Below, piece by piece: positions 41,385 to 51,366 of a stretch of DNA of 64,000 bases; within the stretch, counting starts at the first letter, position 1; every line of letters starts with the position of its first letter. Both the position numbers and the translations under genes were made by a program. This DNA is from Berkiella_A sp963976875 (GTDB taxonomy: Bacteria > Pseudomonadota > Gammaproteobacteria > Berkiellales > Berkiellaceae). The notes under the pieces were generated by a model. The model was not told where the DNA came from. It made no database searches and saw only the letters and a program-made list of their open reading frames with translations. The stretch spans positions 92,898-156,897 of the forward strand of contig CAXBML010000007.1 in the NCBI GenBank assembly GCA_963976875.1, written 5' to 3'.

Positions 41385-44069
41385 CTAATGCGCCTGCTGC
41401 CAATTGTCCCCCGCCCCCACATCAACCAACAAAGGCACAGACAACGCCATACAATTTTCCATATTTAATTTAATGAGCATTTTGGCTTCTTCCACAACAG
41501 ATTCATCAACTTCAAATATTAATTCATCGTGAACCTGCATTAGCATCACGATATCTTTTCTATCTTTTATCTCTTCAAATATTTTTATCATCGCCAATTT
41601 TATGAGATCCGCTGCAGTGCCCTGCATTGGGGCATTAATAGCCGTGCGCTCTGCTGCTTTTCGCCTAGGTACTTGTTTAGACCGTATCTCAGGTAAATAT
41701 AATCTGCGCCCGAATAACGTTTCAACATAACCTTGCTCAAATGCAGTTTCCCGAATATTTTCCATATAAGTCTTAACGCCCGGGTATCGCTTAAAATACA
41801 TTTCCATATACGCTTTTGCAGCGGCTTGGTCGACATCCAGCTGCTTAGCCAAACCAAATACAGACATCCCATAGATTAAACCAAAGTTAATCGCTTTAGC
41901 GCTACGTCGCTGTTCAGCTGTCACCTCATCTAAGGGCGTTGCAAATACTTCGCTCGCTGTAAATTTATGAATGTCTTGGTTGTCGATAAAAGCGGTCAAC
42001 AACCCCTTATCTTGTGATAAGTGGGCCATTATTCTTAATTCAATTTGAGAGTAATCTGCTGAGATTATTTTCTTGCCTGTTGTGGCAATAAAAGCTTGCC
42101 GAATTTTTCGCCCCTCTTCTGTCCGAATAGGAATGTTTTGTAAATTGGGATCACTAGAAGACAATCGGCCAGTCGCCGTGACCGCCTGGTGATAAGAAGT
42201 ATGAATTCGCTGCGTATTAGGGTTAATTAATAAGGGTAATTTATCGGTGTAGGTTGATTTGAGTTTGCTTAAAGAGCGATGCTCTAAAATCAAAGCAGGA
42301 AGCTCATAGCTTTCACTGAGCTCTTGTAGTGCGGCTTCAGAGGTAGAAGGAGCGCCCTTAGGGGTCTTATGCAAAGCAGGCATCTCCAGCTTTACAAATA
42401 AAATTTCCTGTAGCTGCTTTGGAGATCCTAAGTTGAATTCTTCCCCCGCCATGGCATAAACTTCTTTTTCCAAAATGGCTAACCGAGCCGCAATATCAAC
42501 ACTTTGCTTTTCAAGCATGTCCTTATCGATACAAACACCCGATTGCTCCATATGAAATAAAACCTCAACCAAAGGCATTTCAATATTCTCATACAACGCT
42601 TGAAGTTTTTCATTACCCTTTAATTCCGCTTGTAAATTTTGGTGTAATCTTAAGGTAATATCCGCATCTTCTGCTGCATAAGGACCAGCTGTTTCTATCG
42701 CAACTTGATCAAAAGTAATTTGCTTAGCACCCTTGCCAGCAACATCCTCATAATGAATGGTATCCAACCCCAAATAAAACTTAGCCAAACTATCCATATC
42801 GTGCCTTGTTTGAGTCGAGTTGAAACAATATGAGGCAATCATGGTGTCATAATTAATCGGCGATATTGTCAGCGCCTCTTTAGACATAACGTGCATATCA
42901 TATTTTATATTTTGTCCTACTTTTTTAATATCTGAATTACTTAGAATAGGTTTTAGCTTATTGAGCACAAAGCTTTTTTCCAGCTGCTCAGGACAGTCGT
43001 CATAATCATGACCCAGCGGAATATAAGCTGCCTCTCCAGGCTTGACAGAAAAAGAAACCCCTACCAAATCAGCCATGTGAGGGTTCAGTCCCGTTGTCTC
43101 TGTATCAAAAGCCAATAGCTTTGAAGCATTTATCTTCTCGATCCATTTGTTTAATTGTTCTTTTGTTGTAACGATGTCGTATTTTTTCTCAAATTTCGGG
43201 GCCGCTTCAAAATGTTCTAAATCTCTTAGCCATGTTTTAAAGTTCATCTCTGCATATAATTTTTCCAACGCGGGTTTATCTATTGCTTTTATAGACAAAT
43301 CATTAAGCTGTACTTTTACGTCCACATTCGTACGAATGGTCACCAAGTTTTTTCCTGTCGGTATAAACGCCACATGGCTTCGCAAATTTTCGCCAATTTT
43401 ACCTTTGATTTCGGACGCATGATCTAATAAGTTATCAATAGAATCATACGCCGTCAGCCATTTTTGCGCTGTCTTGGGTCCTACTTTTGTGACCCCTGGA
43501 ATATTGTCTGAGCTATCACCCACTAAAGCTAAATAGTCAATCATTTGGTCTGCTCTAACACCAAATTTTTCAATGACCCCGTCTTCATCCATGTATTTTC
43601 CAGTCATGGTATTAATCAGTGTCACATTTGGCTCCACGAGTTGAGCCATATCCTTATCTCCAGTAGAGATGAGAACTTGCATGTTTTGCTTTGATGCTTC
43701 AACGGCTAAGGTACCAATCACATCATCAGCTTCCACGCCTTCTATCATAATAAGAGGGAAGCCCAGTGCTCGAATGATATTGTGTAAAGGCTGAATTTGT
43801 ACGGCAAGCTCTTCCGGCATCGCAGGTCTATTGGCTTTATACTCCGAATAAATTTCATGCCTGAAATTTTTACCCTTTGCATCAAAGACAACCCCCACCA
43901 AATCAGGCTCTTCAGAGGCAACTAGTTTTTTCAGCATATTCACAACGCCATACATAGCGCCCGTTGGCATATTTTGCGCATTGGTCAAAGGCGGCATCGC
44001 ATGGTAGGCTCTAAATAAATAAGAAGACCCATCAACCAAGATTAATTTTTTTATTTCTTTCTTTGTCAT
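41385..44069 (-). CDS. polA: DNA polymerase I
   Basis: A full-length 894-residue polymerase. The 5' nuclease domain comes first (LILVDGSSYLFRAYHAMP, GVEADDVIGTLA, GDSSDNIPGV). The proofreading domain follows with LLAFDTETTGLNPHMADLVG near residue 322, keeping the DxE motif. The family A polymerase domain has SADYSQIELRIMAHLS (motif A), RRSAKAINFGLIYGMS (motif B) and QVHDELIFEV (motif C). All three activities appear intact. Confidence 0.98.
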   Translation of the reverse strand: MTKKEIKKLILVDGSSYLFRAYHAMPPLTNAQNMPTGAMYGVVNMLKKLVASEEPDLVGVVFDAKGKNFRHEIYSEYKANRPAMPEELAVQIQPLHNIIRALGFPLIMIEGVEADDVIGTLAVEASKQNMQVLISTGDKDMAQLVEPNVTLINTMTGKYMDEDGVIEKFGVRADQMIDYLALVGDSSDNIPGVTKVGPKTAQKWLTAYDSIDNLLDHASEIKGKIGENLRSHVAFIPTGKNLVTIRTNVDVKVQLNDLSIKAIDKPALEKLYAEMNFKTWLRDLEHFEAAPKFEKKYDIVTTKEQLNKWIEKINASKLLAFDTETTGLNPHMADLVGVSFSVKPGEAAYIPLGHDYDDCPEQLEKSFVLNKLKPILSNSDIKKVGQNIKYDMHVMSKEALTISPINYDTMIASYCFNSTQTRHDMDSLAKFYLGLDTIHYEDVAGKGAKQITFDQVAIETAGPYAAEDADITLRLHQNLQAELKGNEKLQALYENIEMPLVEVLFHMEQSGVCIDKDMLEKQSVDIAARLAILEKEVYAMAGEEFNLGSPKQLQEILFVKLEMPALHKTPKGAPSTSEAALQELSESYELPALILEHRSLSKLKSTYTDKLPLLINPNTQRIHTSYHQAVTATGRLSSSDPNLQNIPIRTEEGRKIRQAFIATTGKKIISADYSQIELRIMAHLSQDKGLLTAFIDNQDIHKFTASEVFATPLDEVTAEQRRSAKAINFGLIYGMSVFGLAKQLDVDQAAAKAYMEMYFKRYPGVKTYMENIRETAFEQGYVETLFGRRLYLPEIRSKQVPRRKAAERTAINAPMQGTAADLIKLAMIKIFEEIKDRKDIVMLMQVHDELIFEVDESVVEEAKMLIKLNMENCMALSVPLLVDVGAGDNWQQAH

Positions 44070-44140
44070 TATATTTTAACCTGTAGACTCATGCTTGAAG
44101 ATTAATGCGCTACGGAATTGTAACATGTGGAACACATAAA

Positions 44141-45088
44141 ATGTCTGTCATTACTAAGCTAACAAAACATGAGTTAGAAAGCTTTTTATCTGATTTCAAC
44201 TTAGCCCCCCTTACTGACTATAGAGAAATACCAGAAGGCACCGTCAACACCAACTATTTTGTAGAAGCTCGTGATCAAAATTATATACTGAGTTTATTTG
44301 AGCATCTTAACCTAAATACAGCCCGACAGTATTTAAAATTAACGCAGTTTTTACATAACCAACAATTACCCTGTGCAACCCCTGCCTACAACAAACACGG
44401 TGAATTGACTCAGTTACTAAAAGGTAAACCAACCGCGGTTGTCTCTTTTTTGCCTGGAGACAATATAATCACTCCTAACGCGAACCATTGTTTTGCCATA
44501 GGTGAATTTTTGGCCAAAATGCATCTTTGCACCCAAAACTATTCTCCACAGATAGCGAACCCAATGGGCGTCACTTGGCGCAGCCAGCATGCCCACGAAC
44601 TGATGCCCACATTTTCTACCCCTGAGCAAGAACTACTACAACAAGGCCTATACCTACAGACACAGATTCCATGGCGCAAGCTGCCTCACGCTATGATTCA
44701 TTATGATCTTTTTCGAGATAATGCATTATTTACAAAAGACAAGCTAACCGGCGTATTTGATTTTTACTACGGCTGTTTTGATGCAATGCTACTAGACATC
44801 GCCATCTGTCTAAATGATTGGTGCACCAACTGGCAGGACAAGGCTCTGAGCTTAAATCAGAATCTGACACAACACTTAATCGCTGGCTATCAGTCACAGC
44901 GTTCTCTGAATAATATTGAGAGAACTCAAATACTACCCATGGTCCAGCTAATGGCTTTCCACTTTTGGGTCACCAGAGCCACCAGCCAGAAAAATCCTGT
45001 CCAAGGGCCTCGTGTGACAACAAAGTCACCAGCAGAATTCAGAATGATATTTAAAAACAGGCTAAGCATGGAAGGTATTCAAATTTAA
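44141..45088 (+). CDS. thrB: Homoserine kinase (ThrB, APH-fold type)
   Basis: This 315-residue kinase of the aminoglycoside-phosphotransferase fold is the type found in Pseudomonas and Legionella, not the GHMP type of E. coli. IPEGTVNTNYFV near residue 31, the catalytic MIHYDLFRDNALF near 188 and the metal-binding VFDFYYGCFD near 208 are visible. ATG at 44141 has GGAA 8 bases upstream and the family N-terminus MSVITKLTKHELESFL. It overlaps the convergent F-box gene by 27 bases. Confidence 0.93.
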   Translation: MSVITKLTKHELESFLSDFNLAPLTDYREIPEGTVNTNYFVEARDQNYILSLFEHLNLNTARQYLKLTQFLHNQQLPCATPAYNKHGELTQLLKGKPTAVVSFLPGDNIITPNANHCFAIGEFLAKMHLCTQNYSPQIANPMGVTWRSQHAHELMPTFSTPEQELLQQGLYLQTQIPWRKLPHAMIHYDLFRDNALFTKDKLTGVFDFYYGCFDAMLLDIAICLNDWCTNWQDKALSLNQNLTQHLIAGYQSQRSLNNIERTQILPMVQLMAFHFWVTRATSQKNPVQGPRVTTKSPAEFRMIFKNRLSMEGIQI

Positions 45089-46138
45089 AGCTTCCATCCC
45101 CCTAGAGAGAGCATTAATTGGCTCGTCTTCATCTGGCTGTGTGCTTTCGATAATATCTTGCGAGTATTTTAACAAAGGTAAATAAGGCCGAGACGCTTTC
45201 TTGCCATTCACAACTTTATCAGCTGACAATAACAATGGGGCTGTATTTTGGTTGCACAGTAGATACTTTATGTTAATTTTCTTATGTTTTAAATAACCCC
45301 AAATGCCATACGGCTGACAAATCGAAAGTTTGTTATACTCTAAAAATATCTCTGCCAAATACCTCAAAAAAGTCAGCTCTATTGGTAGTTTTTCTAAACA
45401 ATTTTTTCCTAAATAAAGCCACGTTAAAGTACGTAAGTTTTTAATCTCTGCTGACAGTGAGCTAACCCCCATGTTTTCCAGTGATAACCATTCAATGTGT
45501 TTTAGCTGATAAATACATTGTGGCAACACAGGCAAATGCCCTCCACTCAAATATAAATGTTTAAGAGGCAAAGTGCCAACACCATCTGGTAGTCTTGTAA
45601 TAGGATTCTCATATAAATTTAAAGACTCAAGTTCTTGGCATATACTAATATTACTAGGCAAGTTTTCTAAACAATTATCTTTAAGCTCTAATCTTTTTAT
45701 TTTTTTAAATTTTTCTTGATGCGTCAGGATGGCCTTGGGGGGTAATCTAGAAATGCACATCAAAGTATTATAGGCACTTTCCTGCTGTCTTAGCTGCGTG
45801 TTGATTAATTTATTATTAATCATATCTATTGTCATTGAGGCCGACTGGAGTAAGCCCTTATTATTGCTTCTCTGAAAGTTATCTAATTGTTGCTCAACAT
45901 ATATGAGCAAACTTAACAAGCTGGCACGATAACGCACACTTTCTATGGCTTGTATTTTATCAAGATTTTTTTTAAAAAAATTTACCTCAGCCCTAAACCG
46001 GCTTAATCTATTGTGATTAATGGCATAGTGGCTGATGGCGGATGTGTGTTTGTTTACTCTTGAAAAGCTGAATAGATCGGTGAGATTGAGATACTGGGTG
46101 AGTCGAACCATCATCTCATTAGGCAAAATATGAAACAT
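45062..46138 (-). CDS. F-box and leucine-rich-repeat protein, candidate host-directed effector
   Basis: This 358-residue protein begins with an F-box-like motif (LPNEMMVRLTQYLNLTDLFSFSRVNK, about residues 5-30). A helical linker follows, then five or so leucine-rich repeats (about 145-275; for example LPSNISICQELESLNLYENPITRLP, LKHLYLSGGHLPVLP, LTWLYLGKNCLEKLP), and a tail ending in acidic residues. F-box proteins link substrates to SCF ubiquitin ligases in eukaryotes; bacteria lack the pathway, so action inside a host is the natural reading. No signal peptide. The gene is AT-rich. Its end overlaps thrB by 27 bases. Confidence 0.82.
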   Translation of the reverse strand: MFHILPNEMMVRLTQYLNLTDLFSFSRVNKHTSAISHYAINHNRLSRFRAEVNFFKKNLDKIQAIESVRYRASLLSLLIYVEQQLDNFQRSNNKGLLQSASMTIDMINNKLINTQLRQQESAYNTLMCISRLPPKAILTHQEKFKKIKRLELKDNCLENLPSNISICQELESLNLYENPITRLPDGVGTLPLKHLYLSGGHLPVLPQCIYQLKHIEWLSLENMGVSSLSAEIKNLRTLTWLYLGKNCLEKLPIELTFLRYLAEIFLEYNKLSICQPYGIWGYLKHKKINIKYLLCNQNTAPLLLSADKVVNGKKASRPYLPLLKYSQDIIESTQPDEDEPINALSRGMEALNLNTFHA

Positions 46139-46267
46139 CTTTCTCCCTCCATGGTAAAAGATATTTCTATTTTTATATACTTATCTCAAAATATTATCAA
46201 TACTGTTTTAGTTTTCACCGTGCCATGTATCATAAAAAACATGGCACCATAAAACAACTATGGCAGA

Positions 46268-48481
46268 TTAAACCGCCTCTAATTTAGCATAGGCTAAAGC
46301 TAGCCATTTAGGCCCAACTCGCTCAAATTTAATCTGTAAACGTGCTGCCTCACCAGCACCTTCTCCGCAAACAACCACCCCCTCTCCAAAGCGAGCGTGT
46401 CTGACACGCTGCCCCAAAGTATACGGTAATCCTTCAATCACTGAATTTGACTTCTTCTTTGCCGAAGGCATGCCTGAGCGCATCGCAGGTTGCGAAATAT
46501 TCACATTCAAGTTGACTGTTTCAATTAAATTTTTAGGTAGCTCATTAATGAAACGAGAAGGTCTGTTCGAGCCTGATAAGCCAGCAAATGCTCGTTTTTC
46601 TGCGTATGTCATATATAGCTTTTGCATCGCGCGCGTCATGCCCACATAACACAAACGACGCTCTTCTTCTAGTAACGCTTGTTTTTCTGCGTTGCGATGA
46701 TGAGGGAACAGTCCATCCTCTAGCCCCGCCATGAACACAAGCGGAAATTCTAAACCTTTTGCGGAATGCAAAGTCATGAGTTTTATGCAAGACTGATCGC
46801 CTCGCTCACTTTCTTTTTCCCCCGCATCTAATGCCACTTCAGATAAGAATGCCGGTAAGCTTTTTATGCTGTTTTCTGCTGGTTTATCCTGTTCGGCATC
46901 AAAGCTTTTTTGGTATTGCCCAACGGCTTGAATAAACTCCATCACGTTTTCAACCCGAATATGCGTTCTTTCGCCCGGCTGTGACTTAATATGATCTGCC
47001 AAGCCACTACTTTGCAATAAGCGTTCAACCAATTTGGGCAACGCGACGGTATTTGCCTCGGCTGAAACCTCTTCAATGCAACTAACAAATTGTTGCAATC
47101 CATTTCGAATACGGCCAGCATTCATTGTAGGTAATGTTTGCTTTGCTGCCTCCCATAGAGAAATATTTTGCTGCTTTGCGACTTCTCTTAAATTAGCAAC
47201 GGTTCTTTCACCCACTCCGCGAGGCGGCATATTCACAACACGCTCAAATGCAGGGTCGTCTGACATGTTAGCCAAAAGACGCAAGTAACCTAGAACATCT
47301 TTAATTTCCGCCCTATCAAAGAACCGTAGACCACCGTAAATCTTATAAGGCAACTGAGATTGGCGCAAAATTTGCTCTAGCACGCGCGATTGCGCGTTAG
47401 AACGATACAAAATGGCAACATCGCTCAAGCTCCCCCCACTGTCTCGCCATTTTTTAGCGCGCTCAACAATAAACTTAGCCTCATCCATCTCGTTAAAAGC
47501 ACCATAAAGCGTAATAGGCTCGCCTTTTTTGTGCTCTGTCCATAGCTCTTTACCTAGGCGGGCTTCGTTATTCGCAATTAAGTGATTAGCAGCATTCAAG
47601 ATAGTTTGCGTTGATCGATAGTTTTGCTCTAATCGAACAGTTTCTGTTCCGGGATGCTCTTGACTGAAACGGTGAATATTTTCTACTTTTGCCCCACGCC
47701 AGCCATAAATAGATTGATCATCATCCCCCACGATCGTGATGGCATTATTTTGTCCAAGCAACATTTGCAACCAACGATATTGAATGGTATTTGTGTCTTG
47801 AAACTCATCAACCAAAATATGTGAAAACTGGTGTTGATAAGCCAACCGCACATCTTCATGATCACGTAACAGCTCGTAAGCCGATAATAGAATCTCAGCA
47901 AAATCGACCAGCCCTGAACGCTTACAAGTATTGGTATAGGTTCGATAAACTTCGTTGTACATTGCAATTTCTGGCATAGCGGATGGCAAAGCATCTTGTG
48001 GACGTCGACCCTCATCTTTTTGCTTGTTAATAAATCCTTGTGCTTTCTTAGGCTCACAGGCCTCCTCATCTATACCAATCTCTCTTATCGTTCTTTTAAT
48101 TAATCGCAATTGATCATCAGAGTCAATAATTTGAAAGTTATCCGGCAACCCCAAGGTGACATGGTGTCGTCTTAAAATTCGGTGTGCAATACCATGGAAA
48201 GTACCCACCCAAAAATTTGAGGTTGGCAAAGAAATTAATTGCGCAATACGCTCCCGCATTTCATTCGCCGCTTTATTCGTAAACGTCACCGCCAAAATAT
48301 TGGCCGAGCTTGCTTTTCCTGATGCTAAGAACCAGGCGATACGATGAACAATGACACGTGTTTTACCACTTCCTGCGCCCGCTAACACACACAAATGCTT
48401 TGCTTCAGACGCAACGGCATTCTTTTGCACACGATTGAGGGGAGCCAAAATTTTATGCATCAAATCTACCATCTCAGGCAT
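46268..48481 (-). CDS. uvrD: DNA helicase II (UvrD)
   Basis: This 737-residue SF1 helicase acts in nucleotide-excision and mismatch repair. Motifs run from LNRVQKNAV (Q), CVLAGAGSGKTRVI (I), VTFTNKAANEM (Ia), ILVDEFQDTNTIQY (II), VGDDDQSIYGWRGA (III), LEQNYRST (IV), LMTLHSAKGLEFPLVF (V), to LCYVGMTRAMQKLY (VI). The C-terminal Tudor-like QRVRHARFGEGVVV marks UvrD rather than Rep. AGGA is 6 bases before the ATG at 48481. The MFS gene lies 2 bases upstream. Confidence 0.96.
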   Translation of the reverse strand: MPEMVDLMHKILAPLNRVQKNAVASEAKHLCVLAGAGSGKTRVIVHRIAWFLASGKASSANILAVTFTNKAANEMRERIAQLISLPTSNFWVGTFHGIAHRILRRHHVTLGLPDNFQIIDSDDQLRLIKRTIREIGIDEEACEPKKAQGFINKQKDEGRRPQDALPSAMPEIAMYNEVYRTYTNTCKRSGLVDFAEILLSAYELLRDHEDVRLAYQHQFSHILVDEFQDTNTIQYRWLQMLLGQNNAITIVGDDDQSIYGWRGAKVENIHRFSQEHPGTETVRLEQNYRSTQTILNAANHLIANNEARLGKELWTEHKKGEPITLYGAFNEMDEAKFIVERAKKWRDSGGSLSDVAILYRSNAQSRVLEQILRQSQLPYKIYGGLRFFDRAEIKDVLGYLRLLANMSDDPAFERVVNMPPRGVGERTVANLREVAKQQNISLWEAAKQTLPTMNAGRIRNGLQQFVSCIEEVSAEANTVALPKLVERLLQSSGLADHIKSQPGERTHIRVENVMEFIQAVGQYQKSFDAEQDKPAENSIKSLPAFLSEVALDAGEKESERGDQSCIKLMTLHSAKGLEFPLVFMAGLEDGLFPHHRNAEKQALLEEERRLCYVGMTRAMQKLYMTYAEKRAFAGLSGSNRPSRFINELPKNLIETVNLNVNISQPAMRSGMPSAKKKSNSVIEGLPYTLGQRVRHARFGEGVVVCGEGAGEAARLQIKFERVGPKWLALAYAKLEAV

Positions 48482-48483
48482 GA

Positions 48484-49743
48484 TTAATCCTTATTATCTC
48501 TTATAAATGGTACGACTAAGAATGCACTCACAGTATAAAATACAGGCAAAACAACTAAACTAATGTGAAATGCATTTATGGAATAAAGGGGGATGCCGAG
48601 CTCACTTACGGCGCCAGCACGCATGACATCTAAAAACCACCCAATAATATAGGTAAGGAGTGAACTGCCTATCATAGACATCATATTAACAAAACCAACT
48701 GCTGTAGCCACATAGATGGAAGCCGTGAGCCGTCGAATCATGACAAATGCCAAAACGTAGGTTGCACTGGCACCAAAACAAAAAAATAATAGTGACGCAC
48801 CCAAGCCATTTAGGGTGGGTAAATAAATAATGAGTGTTAAGAAAATAGCGGCCGAGATGCTAGACAATAACATAGGCCACTTTCTGCTATTTAACCGCCC
48901 AGACATCCAGCCTAATAGAGGACTACCTATCGCCATGCCAATAAAAGTCATGGTTACGGCTGCCGTTGAAGCATCATTTCTAGAAATGCCATGCACATCT
49001 GTTAGAAATTTTACCCCCCAGGCCCCACCAAAAGCATCTGTCGGTGCGGTCACAAAAAATGCATATAAACCCACTAGCCAGTTTTGTGGATGTTTTATAA
49101 CGTCCAACAAACAACGAAAAAATTTCGGCCTTTTATTTGAAGAGTGCTGTTCTTTTTTAATGGGATTTTTATCTTTAACTAACAACCAAGATAAAATACC
49201 CAAGACCAAACCAACACCCGAAATAATATTCAACAGCGAACGCCAATCATAAAAATGCAACGCTAAGGACAATGGTTGACCTCCGACGGCCGCCCCTAAT
49301 GTACCAATGGCCAAAGTCATCCCAGTCAAAAAAGGGAACCATTTTGCATCGAACCATATATTAATAATTTTTAAGCAACTAATAAAAGCAAACGCCGAAC
49401 CCGCACCAATCAAAAAACGACAAACACAACTTAAAAAGAAACTTTCAGTCATAGCCAATAAATAGGTGCTACCTGCACACAACAAAACAGCGAAGGTTAA
49501 CAATCTTCTCGGGCCATACTTATCTGTCCAAGCGCCCACTGGCAATTGTAGTGCTGCATATGACCAATAATAACAAGATGTAAAAACCCCAAAAGCCCGA
49601 GCATCCATTCCAAATGCTTGAAATAACTCTTTTTCTAAAACGTTGGGCGAGACACGCAGCAAAAACTCATATAAATAGAAAAACGCAGCCACGCAAAACA
49701 TAGCAATTGGTAGTATTAAAGATTGTTTTTTCTGAGTTTGCAT
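48484..49743 (-). CDS. Major facilitator superfamily transporter
   Basis: This 419-residue membrane protein has twelve predicted helices in two halves, joined by a charged loop (DKNPIKKEQHSSNKRPKFF, about 195-215). The MFS signature TDKYGPRRLL sits between helices 2 and 3. FFYLYEFLLRVSPNVL in helix 1 is common in Legionella and Coxiella MFS proteins. The substrate cannot be inferred. It ends 2 bases before uvrD. Confidence 0.88.
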   Translation of the reverse strand: MQTQKKQSLILPIAMFCVAAFFYLYEFLLRVSPNVLEKELFQAFGMDARAFGVFTSCYYWSYAALQLPVGAWTDKYGPRRLLTFAVLLCAGSTYLLAMTESFFLSCVCRFLIGAGSAFAFISCLKIINIWFDAKWFPFLTGMTLAIGTLGAAVGGQPLSLALHFYDWRSLLNIISGVGLVLGILSWLLVKDKNPIKKEQHSSNKRPKFFRCLLDVIKHPQNWLVGLYAFFVTAPTDAFGGAWGVKFLTDVHGISRNDASTAAVTMTFIGMAIGSPLLGWMSGRLNSRKWPMLLSSISAAIFLTLIIYLPTLNGLGASLLFFCFGASATYVLAFVMIRRLTASIYVATAVGFVNMMSMIGSSLLTYIIGWFLDVMRAGAVSELGIPLYSINAFHISLVVLPVFYTVSAFLVVPFIRDNKD

Positions 49744-49923
49744 GGAGAAACCATTATTGTGCTATTAAGCTTTCTTATGTTGAAGGCTTGCATTGAGGTA
49801 GTTAGGGTATGCTAACCTCTCTATTTTAAATTGAGAAACTGAGTCTATCCAAGTCCGACATGGATAGCAACCAATCTTCACATAAAACAAGTCAGGAAGT
49901 TAGTTTAATACAAGCAGGAAAGC

Positions 49924-51237
49924 ATGATGGAAAAGAAGAGCGAGCCCCAGATAAATACCCCCCTGACATACCTATCTGGCATGCCGGGATACTGGCAAAC
50001 AGAAGCTTTGGCTAATACCCTACCACTCGGACAAAACACGCCACAGAAACCCGCCCATGGCCTGTATGCCGAACAATTAAACGGCAGTGCCTTTACTCGC
50101 CCCAGACACCAAAATATTAAAAGTTGGCTCTATAGAATCTACCCACAAGTAAAGCACCATCGCTTTGAAAAAAAGATGGGCTTCAAACTTAATCTGGAAA
50201 AGCAATCGCTTATAGCGACCCCTGAACAGTTACGCTGGGATCCAATGCCCCCACCAGCCAAACCAAAAGACTTCCTGGCAGGTTGCCAAACTTTCATATC
50301 AAACGGCAACCCAATGCAACAAGATGGTGCCGCTGTCCACCTATATGCTGCCAACCAAAGTATGGTTGATTATTTTTATAACGCTGACGGGGAGCTGCTC
50401 ATTATTCCTTGTGAAGGCGCATTAAGGCTAAAAACTGAAATGGGCATTTTAGAGATAAAGCCTAAAGAAATCGCGGTCATTCCCCGGGGCGTTGTGTTTC
50501 AAGTTGAATGCCTAGCTCCGGTGATAAAAGGCTACGTCTGTGAAAACTTTGGCGCTCCGTTTTGCTTACCAGATTTAGGCCCCATTGGTAGCAACGGATT
50601 AGCCAACCCCAGAGACTTTTGCATACCTAATGCCTGGTTCGAGGACAAGGCCGGCGCCTTTAACCTTATCTGCAAATATGGCCGTCAACTTTGGAGCGCG
50701 CCAATAAAGCACTCCCCCTTGAATGTTGTGGCTTGGCATGGCAATTATGCCCCCTATAAATACAACCTTTCTTTGTTTAATGCCATCAATACCGTCAGCT
50801 ATGATCACTGTGACCCCTCCATCTTCACTGTACTCACATCTCAAACCGCATTACCTGGTCTTGCAAACATTGATTTTGTTATCTTCCCAGAGCGTTGGAT
50901 GGTCGCTGAAAACACGTTTAGGCCGCCGTATTACCATCGTAATATTATGAGCGAGTATATGGGGCTCATTCATGGAACATATGATGCAAAGAAAAAAGGG
51001 TTTGCCCCTGGGGGCGGCAGCTTGCATAACTGTATGTCTGGGCACGGACCTGACGCACAAACAACGATCGCTGCGCGTGAAGCATGCTTAAAACCTGAAA
51101 AACAAGAAAATACCCTGGCGTTTATGATTGAAAGCCACTTGCCCTGGTATGTGACACAAGAAGCACTGAGCAGCGCACAATTACAAAAGAATTACCAAGA
51201 TTGCTGGCAAGATCTCCCGAAATTTTTTAAAGGTTAG
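49924..51237 (+). CDS. hmgA: Homogentisate 1,2-dioxygenase
   Basis: This 437-residue non-haem iron enzyme of tyrosine and phenylalanine breakdown has TPLTYLSGMPGYWQTEA near the N-terminus, the cupin FNAINTVSYDHCDPSIFTVLT near 290 and the metal-site region PPYYHRNIMSEYMGLIHG near 338 plus FAPGGGSLHNCMSGHGPD. AGGA sits 4 and 7 bases from two consecutive ATG codons, so the product may start one residue later. No maiA or fahA partner is adjacent. Confidence 0.95.
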   Translation: MMEKKSEPQINTPLTYLSGMPGYWQTEALANTLPLGQNTPQKPAHGLYAEQLNGSAFTRPRHQNIKSWLYRIYPQVKHHRFEKKMGFKLNLEKQSLIATPEQLRWDPMPPPAKPKDFLAGCQTFISNGNPMQQDGAAVHLYAANQSMVDYFYNADGELLIIPCEGALRLKTEMGILEIKPKEIAVIPRGVVFQVECLAPVIKGYVCENFGAPFCLPDLGPIGSNGLANPRDFCIPNAWFEDKAGAFNLICKYGRQLWSAPIKHSPLNVVAWHGNYAPYKYNLSLFNAINTVSYDHCDPSIFTVLTSQTALPGLANIDFVIFPERWMVAENTFRPPYYHRNIMSEYMGLIHGTYDAKKKGFAPGGGSLHNCMSGHGPDAQTTIAAREACLKPEKQENTLAFMIESHLPWYVTQEALSSAQLQKNYQDCWQDLPKFFKG

Positions 51238-51258
51238 CTTTGGACTTATTGGATAAGT

Positions 51259-51348
51259 GTTGGGAATCAGTACCCTCCCCCTATATTGAGGGAGGGTTGT
51301 CTGTAATTAAGTGGAAGCGCAGTAAACCCAGTGAAGGCCACTGAAAAT
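51259..51348 (+). repeat. Dispersed intergenic palindromic repeat, copy 4
   Basis: ACCCTCCCCCTATATTGAGGG forms a hairpin and is followed by GGAAGCGCAGTAAACCCAGT and GAAGGCCACTGA, the same core as in the copy at 15757. It lies between convergent hmgA and the HU-like gene. Confidence 0.7.
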
Positions 51349-51366
51349 TGCCCTTTTTTAAAGGCT

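Noticed and set aside
44105..44140. Upstream extension of thrB to 44105
   Set aside because: The ATG at 44141 has the binding site and the family N-terminus; the extra 12 codons have neither.
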